Below the pieces are notes generated by a model, which saw only the letters and a list, made by a program, of their open reading frames with translations, had not been told where the DNA came from and did not search any database. Positions 36,166 to 46,235 of a stretch of 50,873 nucleotides of DNA are shown one piece after another (position 1 is the first letter of the stretch; each line of letters starts with the position of its first letter). This stretch comes from an uncultured Clostridia bacterium (GTDB taxonomy: Bacteria; Bacillota; Clostridia; UBA1381): the NCBI GenBank assembly GCA_934486495.1, contig CAKSPW010000009.1, forward strand, positions 1-50,873, given 5' to 3'. A program made the position numbers and the translations under genes.

Positions 36166-36344
36166 TGTATAATAGGATAAAATGCCTGTTTTATCGGCTA
36201 AAAGCTGATAGGCTTGTCGTATTATCGGAGGTAAATCGGCTTTAGGCCGCGGTATACAGCATTTTTTTGCGTTTGATGCGGCAGCTGTCGGTAAGAGATG
36301 ACTCTGCGGCAGCATGACTAAAATTTTTTTGAGGTGATAAATTA
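36166..36344 (+). promoter_or_regulatory. Structured 5' leader of rpoB
   Basis: The leader contains a 7-bp hairpin (36193-36199 with 36203-36209, AAA loop) flanked by GCCT/AGGC, a CGGC/GCCG hairpin (36237-36240 with 36246-36249) 12 bases before a seven-T run (36262-36268), and a direct repeat TGCGGCAGC (36277-36285 and 36305-36313). It resembles a regulated leader, perhaps attenuation or autoregulation, but I cannot match it to a named element such as the L10 leader. The RBS GAGGTGA (36331-36337) precedes the rpoB ATG. Confidence 0.35.
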
Positions 36345-39300
36345 ATGGTGCATCAGGTAACGGCAGGGAAAAATACCCGTCTGAGTTATTCAAAAATTAA
36401 AGAGGCATTGCCAATGCCTAATCTTGTTGAGGTGCAGAAGGATTCATACAAATGGTTTCTTGAGGAGGGTCTTAAGGAAGTATTTGAGGATATCTCTCCG
36501 ATAACAGACCATTCGGGAAATCTTTCGCTCGAATTTGACACATACACTCTCGATTACAACCCGAAATATTCGGTTGACGAGTGTAAGGAACGTGACGCAA
36601 AATATGCGGCACCGCTCAAGGTAACTGTAAGGCTTATTAATAATGAAACGGGAGAGGTTAAGGAGCAGGAAATCTTTATGGGTGATTTTCCGCTTATGAC
36701 CGAACAGGGTACGTTCATTATAAACGGTGCAGAGCGTGTTATAGTAAGTCAGCTTGTTCGTTCACCGGGTGTATACTATGCGTTTGACAGGGATAAGTCG
36801 GGTAAACCGCTTTATCAGTCAACCGTTATTCCGTACAGAGGTGCATGGCTCGAATACGAAACAGATTCAAACGACGTATTCAGCGTTCGTATCGACCGTA
36901 CGAGAAAGGTGCCCGTAACGGTTCTTTTAAGAGCCCTCGGTACCGATGAAAATCCTCATGCGCTCGAACGTGACACATCTATAATAGAAATGTTCGGCGA
37001 AGATCCGAAGCTTACTGCTACATTCGAAAAGGACAAGATTGATAATCGTGACGAAGCTTTGCTTGAGATTTACAAAAGACTCCGTCCGGGTGAGCCGCTT
37101 AACGTAGAAAATGCGGAATCGCTTATATTTAATATGCTTTTCGACGCAAGAAGATACGATCTTGCAAAAGTCGGAAGATACAAATATAATTTAAAGCTCG
37201 AAATGTATGGCAGAATAAGAGGAAAGCAGCTTGCACGAGATGTTGTCGATCCGAGAACGGGAGAGGTTATCGCCTCGGCAGGTGACGTGCTTTCAAAGGA
37301 TATGGCAGCCGCAATCGACAGAGCAGGTGTAAACGTTGTATATCTTTCGGTTGAAGAAAAAGAAGTCAAGGTTTTCTCAAACGATATGGTTTACCTTACC
37401 GAATATGTAAGTGAGGACGTTATAAACCTCATCGACCCCGAGCTTGCCGAACATGACAGCGCTTTTGACGTTGATAACTGTCACAGTAAAAAGGATTTGT
37501 ACGCATTCAAGGTTTCAAGGAAAGCTCTTGAGGCGGTACTGAACGAAGCACGTGAAAACGTTGCAAACGGCGACGCTTCAAACGAGGCAGAGGAAACGGT
37601 AAGACTTATCGCACTTAACATGGCTAAGCTTTTCCCGAAACACGTTGTAAGAGATGATATATTCGCATCCGTAAACTATGTATTCAACCTTTCAAACGGT
37701 GTTGGTACGGTTGACGATATTGACCATCTCGGAAACAGACGTTTAAGAAGCGTCGGCGAGCTTTTGCAAAACCAATTCAGAATCGGTCTTTCAAGAATGG
37801 AAAGAGTTGTTCGTGAAAGAATGTCAACGCAGGATTTGGACATTATTACTCCGCAGCTTCTTATTAATATACGCCCAATAATCGCTGCTATAAACGAATT
37901 CTTCGGTTCTTCACAGCTTTCACAGTTCATGGACCAGCCGAACCCGCTTGCGGAGCTTCGTCATAAGAGAAGAATTTCAGCACTCGGTCCCGGCGGTCTT
38001 TCAAGAGAACGTGCAGGCTTTGAAGTGCGTGACGTTCACTATTCACACTACGGCAGAATGTGTCCGATAGAAACTCCGGAAGGTCCTAACATCGGTCTTA
38101 TCACATCTCTTGCCACTTTCTCAAGGGTAAACCAATACGGATTTGTTGAGGCGCCTTACAGAAAGGTTGACAAAGAAACAGGCTGCGTCACAAACGAAAT
38201 CATTTACATGACGGCTGATATAGAAGACGAATTTATAATCGCACAGGCAAACGAGCCTCTTGATGAAAACAACAGATTTATAGACGCACGTGTTTCGGCA
38301 CGTTTCCGTGATGAAATAGTTGAAGTTCCGGCATCTAAGATCGACTACATGGACGTATCTCCGCGTCAGCTCGTTTCGGTTGTAACGGCTTGTATCCCGT
38401 TCCTTGAAAACGATGACGCTAACCGTGCGCTCATGGGTTCTAACATGCAGTGTCAGGCGGTTCCGCTCCTTACAACGGATTCACCGATTGTAGGTACGGG
38501 AATCGAACATAAGGTTGCGCAGGATTCCGGCTCGGCAATACTTGCCCGTGAAAGCGGCGTTGTTGAAAAGGTTGACGCAGAGAAAATTGTCATCTGCGGA
38601 GAAAGCGGAACAAAACATACTCACAAGCTTACAAAGTTTGTTCGCTCAAACCAGAGCACATGTATAAATCACAGACCTATCGTTAAAGTCGGCGAGAAAG
38701 TAGAGAAGTCGCAAATTATAGCAGACGGTCCCGCCATGTCAAAGGGAGAGCTTGCACTCGGTAAGAATATCCTCATAGGATTTATGACATGGGAAGGCTA
38801 CAACTACGAGGACGCCGTATTAATAAGTGAAGAGCTTGTTAAATACGATGTATTCACATCCGTTCACATTGAAGAGTACGAATGCGAATCAAGAGATACA
38901 AAACTCGGACCTGAGGAAATCACTCGCGATATTCCGAACGTTTCCGAGGACGCACTCAGAGATCTTAACGAGGACGGTATAATCAGAATAGGCGCTGAAG
39001 TTCATGCAGGCGATATTCTTGTCGGCAAGGTAACACCTAAGGGTGAAACGGAGCTTACCGCCGAGGAAAGACTTCTTCGTGCAATATTCGGCGAAAAAGC
39101 AAGAGAAGTAAGAGATACTTCACTTCGTGTACCGCATGGTGAAAACGGTATAATTGTTGATGTTAAAATATTTACAAGAGAAAACGGTGATGAGCTCAGC
39201 CCGGGTGTAAACAAGGTTGTAAGATGCTATATCGCACAAAAGAGAAAAATCTCCGTCGGCGATAAAATGGCAGGACGTCACGGTAACAAGGGTGTCGTTT

Positions 39301-40526
39301 CAAGAGTTCTTCCGAGAGAGGATATGCCTTTCTTAGAGGACGGTACTCCCCTTCAAATCGTGCTCAACCCCCTCGGCGTGCCTTCACGTATGAATATCGG
39401 CCAGGTGCTTGAGATGCATCTCGGCTACGCATACAGAACGCTCAGCTTTATGGAGCCGGAGGAAATAGAAAAGAACACTCCGAGAGTTGCCGCAAACCGT
39501 GTTGAAGCACTTCACTCACGTGACGAACTCGGCGCAAGCGACGAATACTTAAGTGCCGTAAGCAATGCTCTTGTCAACATGGACAGAAGCGTTATCTCAA
39601 AAGAAAGTATGATGGCAGCTGTCTTGACTGTGCCGGAATTTTCTAAAGAGGTTACAAAGGCAATAGAAGAAATAATCGATTATTCGATAGAATTTAAGGA
39701 TACTGTTATTGACGCAAGGAAAAAGGTACTCCCCGGCGGCTTCTTAAAGCTTGCCACACCTGTATTCGACGGTGCGCAGGATGATGACATTCTCGATGCA
39801 TTCATGATTGCAGGACTCAGAAAAGACTTTAAGTCTGTCGTATACGACGGCAGAACGGGCGACAAATTTGACAATGCGGTTACAGTCGGTGTAATGCACT
39901 ACCTCAAGCTTGACCACTTGGTTGACGATAAAATCCACGCTCGTTCAACAGGTCCGTACTCACTCGTTACGCAGCAGCCGCTCGGCGGTAAAGCGCAATT
40001 CGGCGGACAGCGTTTTGGTGAGATGGAAGTTTGGGCGCTCGAGGCATACGGTGCAGCATATACGCTTCAGGAAATTCTTACGGTTAAATCCGACGATATT
40101 GTCGGCCGTGTTAAAACGTACGAGGCAATTGTCAAGGGTGAAAATATTCCGAAATCCGGTATACCCGAATCGTTCAAGGTACTTGTTAAAGAGCTTCAGT
40201 CGCTTGCACTTGATATACGTATTCTCAACAAAGACGGCAACGAGATTAACATTGATGAAATCAACGATGACGATGATGATTACCGCAAAGACAAATATTC
40301 GGACGTTATGGAAGATGCTGACGGAGTTAACAATCAGCTGACGGAGGAAAATGCGGCAAATGCAGGAATGATTGCCGATTATGACGAGTACAGTGAGCTC
40401 GACGAGCTTGACGACGACGAAACAGAGGACGAAGATTCAATGGACGACTTTGATTCGTATTACAAAGAACTCGGAAACGAATACCCCGACAGTGACGATG
40501 ATGATGACGACTCATTCGATGATTGA
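36345..40526 (+). CDS. rpoB: RNA polymerase beta subunit
   Basis: This 1393-residue protein is the beta subunit of RNA polymerase. The rifampicin-pocket segment FFGSSQLSQFMDQPNPLAEL, the downstream HKRRISALGPGGL, the GDKMAGRHGNKG active-site region and the C-terminal clamp GGQRFGEMEVWALEAYGA are all present. It is longer than the roughly 1200 residues usual in Firmicutes. Most of the excess is an 87-residue C-terminal tail (about 1307-1393) in which 40 residues are Asp or Glu; some lies in the region before DDIDHLGNRRLRSVGELL. Position 525 (E. coli numbering), usually Thr, is Arg. The usual upstream rplKAJL genes are absent; rpoC follows after 49 bases. Confidence 0.98.
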   Translation: MVHQVTAGKNTRLSYSKIKEALPMPNLVEVQKDSYKWFLEEGLKEVFEDISPITDHSGNLSLEFDTYTLDYNPKYSVDECKERDAKYAAPLKVTVRLINNETGEVKEQEIFMGDFPLMTEQGTFIINGAERVIVSQLVRSPGVYYAFDRDKSGKPLYQSTVIPYRGAWLEYETDSNDVFSVRIDRTRKVPVTVLLRALGTDENPHALERDTSIIEMFGEDPKLTATFEKDKIDNRDEALLEIYKRLRPGEPLNVENAESLIFNMLFDARRYDLAKVGRYKYNLKLEMYGRIRGKQLARDVVDPRTGEVIASAGDVLSKDMAAAIDRAGVNVVYLSVEEKEVKVFSNDMVYLTEYVSEDVINLIDPELAEHDSAFDVDNCHSKKDLYAFKVSRKALEAVLNEARENVANGDASNEAEETVRLIALNMAKLFPKHVVRDDIFASVNYVFNLSNGVGTVDDIDHLGNRRLRSVGELLQNQFRIGLSRMERVVRERMSTQDLDIITPQLLINIRPIIAAINEFFGSSQLSQFMDQPNPLAELRHKRRISALGPGGLSRERAGFEVRDVHYSHYGRMCPIETPEGPNIGLITSLATFSRVNQYGFVEAPYRKVDKETGCVTNEIIYMTADIEDEFIIAQANEPLDENNRFIDARVSARFRDEIVEVPASKIDYMDVSPRQLVSVVTACIPFLENDDANRALMGSNMQCQAVPLLTTDSPIVGTGIEHKVAQDSGSAILARESGVVEKVDAEKIVICGESGTKHTHKLTKFVRSNQSTCINHRPIVKVGEKVEKSQIIADGPAMSKGELALGKNILIGFMTWEGYNYEDAVLISEELVKYDVFTSVHIEEYECESRDTKLGPEEITRDIPNVSEDALRDLNEDGIIRIGAEVHAGDILVGKVTPKGETELTAEERLLRAIFGEKAREVRDTSLRVPHGENGIIVDVKIFTRENGDELSPGVNKVVRCYIAQKRKISVGDKMAGRHGNKGVVSRVLPREDMPFLEDGTPLQIVLNPLGVPSRMNIGQVLEMHLGYAYRTLSFMEPEEIEKNTPRVAANRVEALHSRDELGASDEYLSAVSNALVNMDRSVISKESMMAAVLTVPEFSKEVTKAIEEIIDYSIEFKDTVIDARKKVLPGGFLKLATPVFDGAQDDDILDAFMIAGLRKDFKSVVYDGRTGDKFDNAVTVGVMHYLKLDHLVDDKIHARSTGPYSLVTQQPLGGKAQFGGQRFGEMEVWALEAYGAAYTLQEILTVKSDDIVGRVKTYEAIVKGENIPKSGIPESFKVLVKELQSLALDIRILNKDGNEINIDEINDDDDDYRKDKYSDVMEDADGVNNQLTEENAANAGMIADYDEYSELDELDDDETEDEDSMDDFDSYYKELGNEYPDSDDDDDDSFDD

Positions 40527-40575
40527 TTAAAGATATAATTGCGGGATAAATACAAATTCAAACGGAGGTTAATAA

Positions 40576-43500
40576 ATGTTAGAATTTAACAGCTTTGAAG
40601 CAATAAAAATCGGTCTTGCCTCTCCGGAAAAAATTCGTGAATGGTCATACGGCGAGGTAAAAAAGCCGGAAACCATTAATTACAGAACACTTAAGCCGGA
40701 ACGCGACGGTCTGTTTTGTGAGAAAATTTTCGGGCCGACAAAGGATTGGGAATGTCATTGCGGAAAATACAAAAAAATCAGATATAAAGGCGTAGTGTGC
40801 GACCGCTGCGGAGTTGAGGTTACAAAGGCAAAAGTAAGACGTGAACGTATGGGACACATTGAGCTTGCAACACCTGTATCTCACATTTGGTATTTCAAGG
40901 GCGTGCCGTCGGCAATGGGTCTTATTCTTGACCTATCGCCGCGTCAGCTTGAAAAGGTGCTTTATTTCGCCGCATATATAGTAACGGACAAAGGTGAAAG
41001 CGACCTTAATGAAAATCAGGTGTTGTCGGAGAGTGAATACACGGCAGCACGTGAAAAATACGGCGACGCTTTTAAGGCAGGCATGGGTGCCGAGGCAGTG
41101 CTTGAGCTTCTTAAGAAAATAGATCTTGAAGCACTTGCGGCAGAGCTTAAAGAAGAACTTGACGAGCTTGCACCCGGTCAGAAAAAAGCAAAGGTTATAA
41201 AAAGACTTGAGGTTGTGGAGTCATTCAGAATTTCCGGAAACCGTCCCGAGTGGATGATATTAACGGTTATTCCCGTTATTCCCCCCGAGCTTCGTCCTAT
41301 GGTACAGCTCGACGGCGGACGTTTTGCAACAAGTGACTTAAACGATCTTTACAGACGTGTAATAAACAGAAATAACAGACTTAACAGACTTTTGGAGCTT
41401 GGCGCACCGAGCATTATCATAAGAAACGAAAAGCGTATGCTCCAGGAGGCTGTGGATGCGCTTATCAACAACGGAAGACGAGGCAGAGTAATAACCGGTC
41501 CGGGTAACCGTCCGCTCAAATCACTCTCCGACCTTCTCAAAGGTAAGCAGGGACGTTTCCGTCAAAACCTTCTCGGTAAGCGTGTTGACTATTCGGGCCG
41601 TTCGGTTATCGTTGTAGGTCCGGAGCTTAAGATATACCAATGCGGTCTTCCGAAGGAAATGGCAATTGAGCTTTTCAAGCCGTTTGTTATGAAGGAGCTC
41701 GTTGCAAGAAAGCTTGCGTTTAACATAAAGAGTTCAAAACGTATGGTAGAACGCGGCAGCGCTGAGGTTTGGGATGTACTCGAGGACGTTATTAAGGAAC
41801 ACCCCGTTCTCTTAAACCGTGCCCCGACGCTTCACAGACTCGGTATTCAGGCATTTGAGCCTGTTCTCGTTGAAGGACGCGCCCTTAAGCTTCATCCGCT
41901 CGTATGTACAGCCTACAACGCCGACTTTGACGGTGACCAGATGGCTGTCCATGTACCTTTGTCACCGGAGGCTCAGTCGGAAGCAAGATTCTTGATGCTT
42001 TCGGCGAACAACCTTTTGAAGCCTCAGGATGGTAACCCGGTTACCGTTCCGACACAGGATATGATTTTGGGAAGCTACTACCTTACAATCGTAAAAGAGG
42101 ACGAAAAAGGCGCCGGAATGGTATTTTACAGCGATGATGAGGCAATGATGGCATACAGAAACGATGTTGTCCAGCTTCATGCACCGGTAAAAATCAGAAA
42201 AACAGGCGTTCTTGACGGCAGAAAATATACAAAGCTTATCGAAACAACGGTCGGCAGAGTTATATTCAACGCAAATATTCCTCAAAATATCGGCTTTGTT
42301 GACAGAACAAACCCCGACACCTTCCTTGACTATGAAATTGCATTTATAGTTAAGAAAAAGCAGCTCGGACAGATTATTAACAAATGTATACGTGTATGCG
42401 GACTTACAAAAACCGCAGAGGTTCTCGATAAAATCAAATCTACAGGTTATCAGTACTCAACAAGAAGTGCTCTTACCGTTGCCGTTTCGGATATTGAAGT
42501 GCCGGAGGAGAAAAAATCAATTCTTCGCCAGGCAGACATCGATGTCGAAAAGGTTCTTAAGCAGTACAGAAGAGGTTTCCTCACAAACGATGAACGTTAT
42601 AATGCGGTTATCAAGATTTGGGCCGATGCTTCGGCAAAGGTTACAGAGGCGATGATGGATAACCTCGGCAAATTCAATCCGATATTCATGATGGCTGATT
42701 CGGGAGCCCGTGGTAGCGTTAACCAGATAAGACAGCTTGCCGCAATGCGCGGACTTATGGCTGATACACAGGGACGTACCGTTGAAATTCCTATACGTGC
42801 TAACTTCCGAGAGGGTCTTAACGTACTTGAGTACTTTATTTCATCTCACGGTGCTCGTAAAGGTCTTACCGATACAGCGCTCAGAACAGCCGACTCGGGT
42901 TATCTTACAAGACGTCTTGTTGACGTATCTCAGGATGTTATTGTTCGTGAGGACGATTGCGGAACTGACAGATACGAAACGGTTACGGCTATTATGGACG
43001 GCAACGAGGTAATCGAGCCGCTTAAAGACAGAATTATAGGCAGAACGGCTAAATTTGATGTCGTAAATCCCGAAACGGGTGACGTTATCGTTCCTGCCGA
43101 CACAATCATTTCGGAAGATGACGCAAACAAAATCGTTGCAGCCGGAATTACAAAAATTGATATGCGCAGCGTTCTTACGTGTGAATGTAAAAACGGTGTT
43201 TGCGCAAAGTGCTACGGCAACAACCTTGCAACAGGCGAGCTTGTTAATGTCGGTGAGGCTGTCGGTATTATTGCCGCTCAGTCAATCGGTGAGCCGGGTA
43301 CACAGCTTACAATGCGTAACTTCCACGCCGGCGGTGTTGCATCGGGCAGTGATATTACGCAGGGTCTTCCGCGTGTCGAGGAATTGTTTGAGGCAAGACG
43401 TCCTAAGGGTGTTGCTATCATATCTGAAATCGGCGGTACTGTTTCTGTTTCTGAAACAAAGAGAAAACGTGAAATTACGGTAACAGATGCAAAAAGCGGA

Positions 43501-44214
43501 GAAGCAAGAACTTATCTTATTCCCTATTCATCAAGTATTGTTGTTAAGGATAACGAGATAATTGAAAAGGGTGCAAGCCTCACGGCAGGTTCTATAAACC
43601 CGAACGATATTCTTCGTATACTCGGTCCTCACGAGGTTGAGCGTTACATCACCCGTGAAGTACAGAGAACATACCGTATGCAGGGTGTTGATATCAACGA
43701 CAAGCACGTTGAGGTTATAACAAGACAAATGCTCAGAAAGGTAAGAGTAGAGGAAGCCGGAGATACAAATCTTCTTATCGGCTCACTCGTTGATATATTC
43801 GAACTTGAAGAAGCTAACAGACTTGTTGAAAAGCAAATGGCTTACATCAGCGAACACGGCAGCGAAACTCCCGCTCCCGAAATTGACGAAGAAACAGGCG
43901 AAATCATCAACAGCGACAGCTATATGGAAATCCCCGACGGCTTTAAGGGTGAGTTTGCAACATATTCTCCCGTGCTTTTGGGTATCACAAAGGCTTCACT
44001 TGCAACAGATTCGTTCCTGTCGGCAGCGTCATTCCAGGAAACAACCAAGGTTCTCACAGACGCTGCAATCAAAGGTAAGGTCGATCCGCTTGTCGGTCTT
44101 AAGGAAAATGTTATTATCGGTAAGCTTATTCCTGCCGGTACAGGTATGCCGCTTTATAAGGATATCAACATTAAGGTTGACGGTCAGATTATACCTAACG
44201 ATCAAATTAAATAA
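40576..44214 (+). CDS. rpoC: RNA polymerase beta' subunit
   Basis: This 1212-residue protein is the catalytic beta' subunit. The magnesium-binding motif NADFDGDQM starts at residue 448, giving Asp450, Asp452 and Asp454. The N-terminal zinc finger (CHCGKYKKIRYKGVVCDRCG) and the C-terminal one (CECKNGVCAKCYG) are intact, as are the trigger-loop region and GIIAAQSIGEPGTQLTMR. Length fits Firmicutes RpoC. The RBS GGAGGT precedes the ATG. A terminator follows, and none of the usual rpsL-rpsG-fusA-tuf genes lie downstream, so rpoBC is an isolated two-gene operon here. Confidence 0.98.
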   Translation: MLEFNSFEAIKIGLASPEKIREWSYGEVKKPETINYRTLKPERDGLFCEKIFGPTKDWECHCGKYKKIRYKGVVCDRCGVEVTKAKVRRERMGHIELATPVSHIWYFKGVPSAMGLILDLSPRQLEKVLYFAAYIVTDKGESDLNENQVLSESEYTAAREKYGDAFKAGMGAEAVLELLKKIDLEALAAELKEELDELAPGQKKAKVIKRLEVVESFRISGNRPEWMILTVIPVIPPELRPMVQLDGGRFATSDLNDLYRRVINRNNRLNRLLELGAPSIIIRNEKRMLQEAVDALINNGRRGRVITGPGNRPLKSLSDLLKGKQGRFRQNLLGKRVDYSGRSVIVVGPELKIYQCGLPKEMAIELFKPFVMKELVARKLAFNIKSSKRMVERGSAEVWDVLEDVIKEHPVLLNRAPTLHRLGIQAFEPVLVEGRALKLHPLVCTAYNADFDGDQMAVHVPLSPEAQSEARFLMLSANNLLKPQDGNPVTVPTQDMILGSYYLTIVKEDEKGAGMVFYSDDEAMMAYRNDVVQLHAPVKIRKTGVLDGRKYTKLIETTVGRVIFNANIPQNIGFVDRTNPDTFLDYEIAFIVKKKQLGQIINKCIRVCGLTKTAEVLDKIKSTGYQYSTRSALTVAVSDIEVPEEKKSILRQADIDVEKVLKQYRRGFLTNDERYNAVIKIWADASAKVTEAMMDNLGKFNPIFMMADSGARGSVNQIRQLAAMRGLMADTQGRTVEIPIRANFREGLNVLEYFISSHGARKGLTDTALRTADSGYLTRRLVDVSQDVIVREDDCGTDRYETVTAIMDGNEVIEPLKDRIIGRTAKFDVVNPETGDVIVPADTIISEDDANKIVAAGITKIDMRSVLTCECKNGVCAKCYGNNLATGELVNVGEAVGIIAAQSIGEPGTQLTMRNFHAGGVASGSDITQGLPRVEELFEARRPKGVAIISEIGGTVSVSETKRKREITVTDAKSGEARTYLIPYSSSIVVKDNEIIEKGASLTAGSINPNDILRILGPHEVERYITREVQRTYRMQGVDINDKHVEVITRQMLRKVRVEEAGDTNLLIGSLVDIFELEEANRLVEKQMAYISEHGSETPAPEIDEETGEIINSDSYMEIPDGFKGEFATYSPVLLGITKASLATDSFLSAASFQETTKVLTDAAIKGKVDPLVGLKENVIIGKLIPAGTGMPLYKDINIKVDGQIIPNDQIK

Positions 44215-44245
44215 TTAAGCTGTAATTTTCAGCTTGCAGACAAAG

Positions 44246-44283
44246 GAAACGGGGCGGAGAAATAATCCGGCTCGTTTCTGTTT
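44246..44283 (+). terminator. Terminator of the rpoBC operon
   Basis: A 13-bp stem with one mismatch and one G:U pair (44246-44258 with 44266-44278) and a 7-base loop is followed by TGTTT. A smaller AAGCTG/CAGCTT hairpin lies just before it. The T-tract is short, so some read-through into the flippase gene is possible. Confidence 0.6.
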
Positions 44284-44316
44284 AATGCCTGCAATTTTTC
44301 GGATTGGAGATTATTT

Positions 44317-46011
44317 ATGGGTAATAAAGAAAAACAGTCGTTCATGAAGAATGTGAGTATGATTTTAATTGCTCAGCTGCTTGTTAAAATATTCGGCATG
44401 GTATACCGAATGGTTATTACAAACATAAGCGGTTTCGGCGACGAGGGTAACGGATTTTACACAGCAGGCTTTCAGGTTTATACGCTATTGCTTGCGGTGT
44501 CTTCGGTCGGAGTCCCGAACGCTATTGCAAAAATGGTATCGGAGCGTGCCGTGCTCGGCGATTATAAAGGTGCGCACAACGTTTTTAAAACTGCATTCAA
44601 GCTTTTTGCGGTTGTCGGACTTGCCGCATCGGCGGCGCTTTATCTCGGTGCAAACTTCATAGCTCACAGCGTTGTAAAAGTAAACGGTGTAGAATACACT
44701 ATGCGCGCGCTTGCACCGTCAATATTTTTTGTTTGCATATCGAGCGTAATAAGGGGATATTTTACCGGGCTTCAAAACATGAAAGCCACAAGTTCCTCGC
44801 AGGTGCTTGAGCAGGTTTTCAAATGCTCCCTAACCATTATTCTCGTTATAATGGCTGTTGGGCAAAAGCCAGAAATTATGGCAGCATGGGCAAACTTTGC
44901 GACATCGCTTGCAACCGTTTTAAGCTTTTTGTATCTGCTTCTTTTTTACAGAAAAAATAAAAGCGGAATTGACGAAAGCTTGCGAAAAACCGATTTGTCG
45001 CTTTACAAAAAAATACCGACCGGAATTATGATTAAAAGCATTCTAATGATTTCAATCCCTATATCGCTCGGCTCAATAATTACCGCAGTAAACAGAATCA
45101 TTGACACAGCTACAATCACACGGGGAATCGAAATAGCGTTCGCATCGGCAATCCCGGCGCAGATGGGCGGAAAAGAGATTATATTCCCCACCGCCGAACA
45201 GCTGAACAAAGAAGCCATAAGACTTGCCGGAATACTCGGTAAAAGCGATGTGCTTATAAATATGCCGCTTGCGCTGAATATTGCATTTGCAACCGTTTTG
45301 GTACCGTCAATCTCGGGTGCGCTTGCAATCGGTGACAAAAAAGAAGCCGCAGGAAAAATAAATTATTCATTCCTCATTTCAATCCTTCTTATTCTGCCGT
45401 GCGCATTTGGATACATATCGCTAGCACAGCCTATTTACAAAATCATTTACCCGAACGCAAAAATGGGATATGACCTTTTGCAAATCAGTGCGATAGCGCT
45501 TATATTTACGGCGCTTAATCAAACTATTTCAGGCTCTTTGCAGGGTCTCGGGAAAGTGCTTACACCGGCAACGGGTCTGCTTTGCGGATGCATAGTTAAA
45601 ATAATTCTGAACATTTTACTTATCCGCAGAGCGTCAATTAATATTTACGGTGCGGCAATCAGCTCGGTTGCCTGTCAAATAGTATCGTTTGCCGTTTGCT
45701 TCACGGTGCTTTCAAAAAATATAAATCTTAAAATGAGCATGAAAAAATATGTTCTCAAACCACTTGCCGCAGGCGTGATAATGGCAATTGTCGCTTTTGG
45801 AATATATACGGGTGCATATGCGGCTTTGGGCAAACTCATTTCGGGAGGATGGGCATTAAATGCCGTATCGGCTATTTTAGCAATTACGGTTGCCGCCATT
45901 GTATACATGGTAACGGTATTTAAAATGCATATAATGTCGGACGATGAGATAAAAATGCTTCCCGCCGGGGATAAGCTTTGCTCACTTTTGAAAAAAATAA
46001 AGCTCGTTTAA
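44317..46011 (+). CDS. SpoVB/MurJ-like polysaccharide or lipid II flippase
   Basis: This 564-residue integral membrane protein has about 14 hydrophobic segments and belongs to the MOP/polysaccharide-transport superfamily that includes SpoVB, YtgP and MurJ. The N-terminal KIFGMVYRMVITNISG with GFYTAGFQVYTLLLAVSSVG and the segment SVGVPNAIAKMVSE are typical of the SpoVB/YtgP group. It probably flips lipid-linked cell-wall or polysaccharide precursors. Whether it acts in sporulation or in vegetative wall synthesis cannot be decided from sequence. It starts 102 bases after rpoC, with TTGGAG as RBS. Confidence 0.85.
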   Translation: MGNKEKQSFMKNVSMILIAQLLVKIFGMVYRMVITNISGFGDEGNGFYTAGFQVYTLLLAVSSVGVPNAIAKMVSERAVLGDYKGAHNVFKTAFKLFAVVGLAASAALYLGANFIAHSVVKVNGVEYTMRALAPSIFFVCISSVIRGYFTGLQNMKATSSSQVLEQVFKCSLTIILVIMAVGQKPEIMAAWANFATSLATVLSFLYLLLFYRKNKSGIDESLRKTDLSLYKKIPTGIMIKSILMISIPISLGSIITAVNRIIDTATITRGIEIAFASAIPAQMGGKEIIFPTAEQLNKEAIRLAGILGKSDVLINMPLALNIAFATVLVPSISGALAIGDKKEAAGKINYSFLISILLILPCAFGYISLAQPIYKIIYPNAKMGYDLLQISAIALIFTALNQTISGSLQGLGKVLTPATGLLCGCIVKIILNILLIRRASINIYGAAISSVACQIVSFAVCFTVLSKNINLKMSMKKYVLKPLAAGVIMAIVAFGIYTGAYAALGKLISGGWALNAVSAILAITVAAIVYMVTVFKMHIMSDDEIKMLPAGDKLCSLLKKIKLV

Positions 46012-46119
46012 TACAAGACGACACGTATTACTATTGAACTTACAGCAACTTTTTTGTGCATTATACACAAAAAATCAAAAATTCATATAAAATTATAAAA
46101 ACATCAAAATTCTGCATTT

Positions 46120-46204
46120 TGTAGACTTTTTATTGAAAATACGCATAAATCCGTATAAATTCGATTAAAAAATGCTTCAAAATGTAGACTTCGAAAAATA
46201 CGCA
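46120..46204. repeat. Two-copy direct repeat in the 46.0-46.6 kb gap
   Basis: TGTAGACTT (46120-46128 and 46183-46191) followed by GAAAATACGCA or GAAAAATACGCA (46135-46145 and 46193-46204) occurs twice, upstream of an isolated promoter. The copies could be regulator-binding sites. The rest of 46012-46235 is AT-rich and shows no gene. Confidence 0.4.
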
Positions 46205-46235
46205 AAAAACATATGACAAAATTTGATAAAAAAGG

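Noticed and set aside
36166..36344. L10 (rplJ) leader element
   Set aside because: The leader precedes rpoB, not rplJ, and I could not match the known L10 leader structure.
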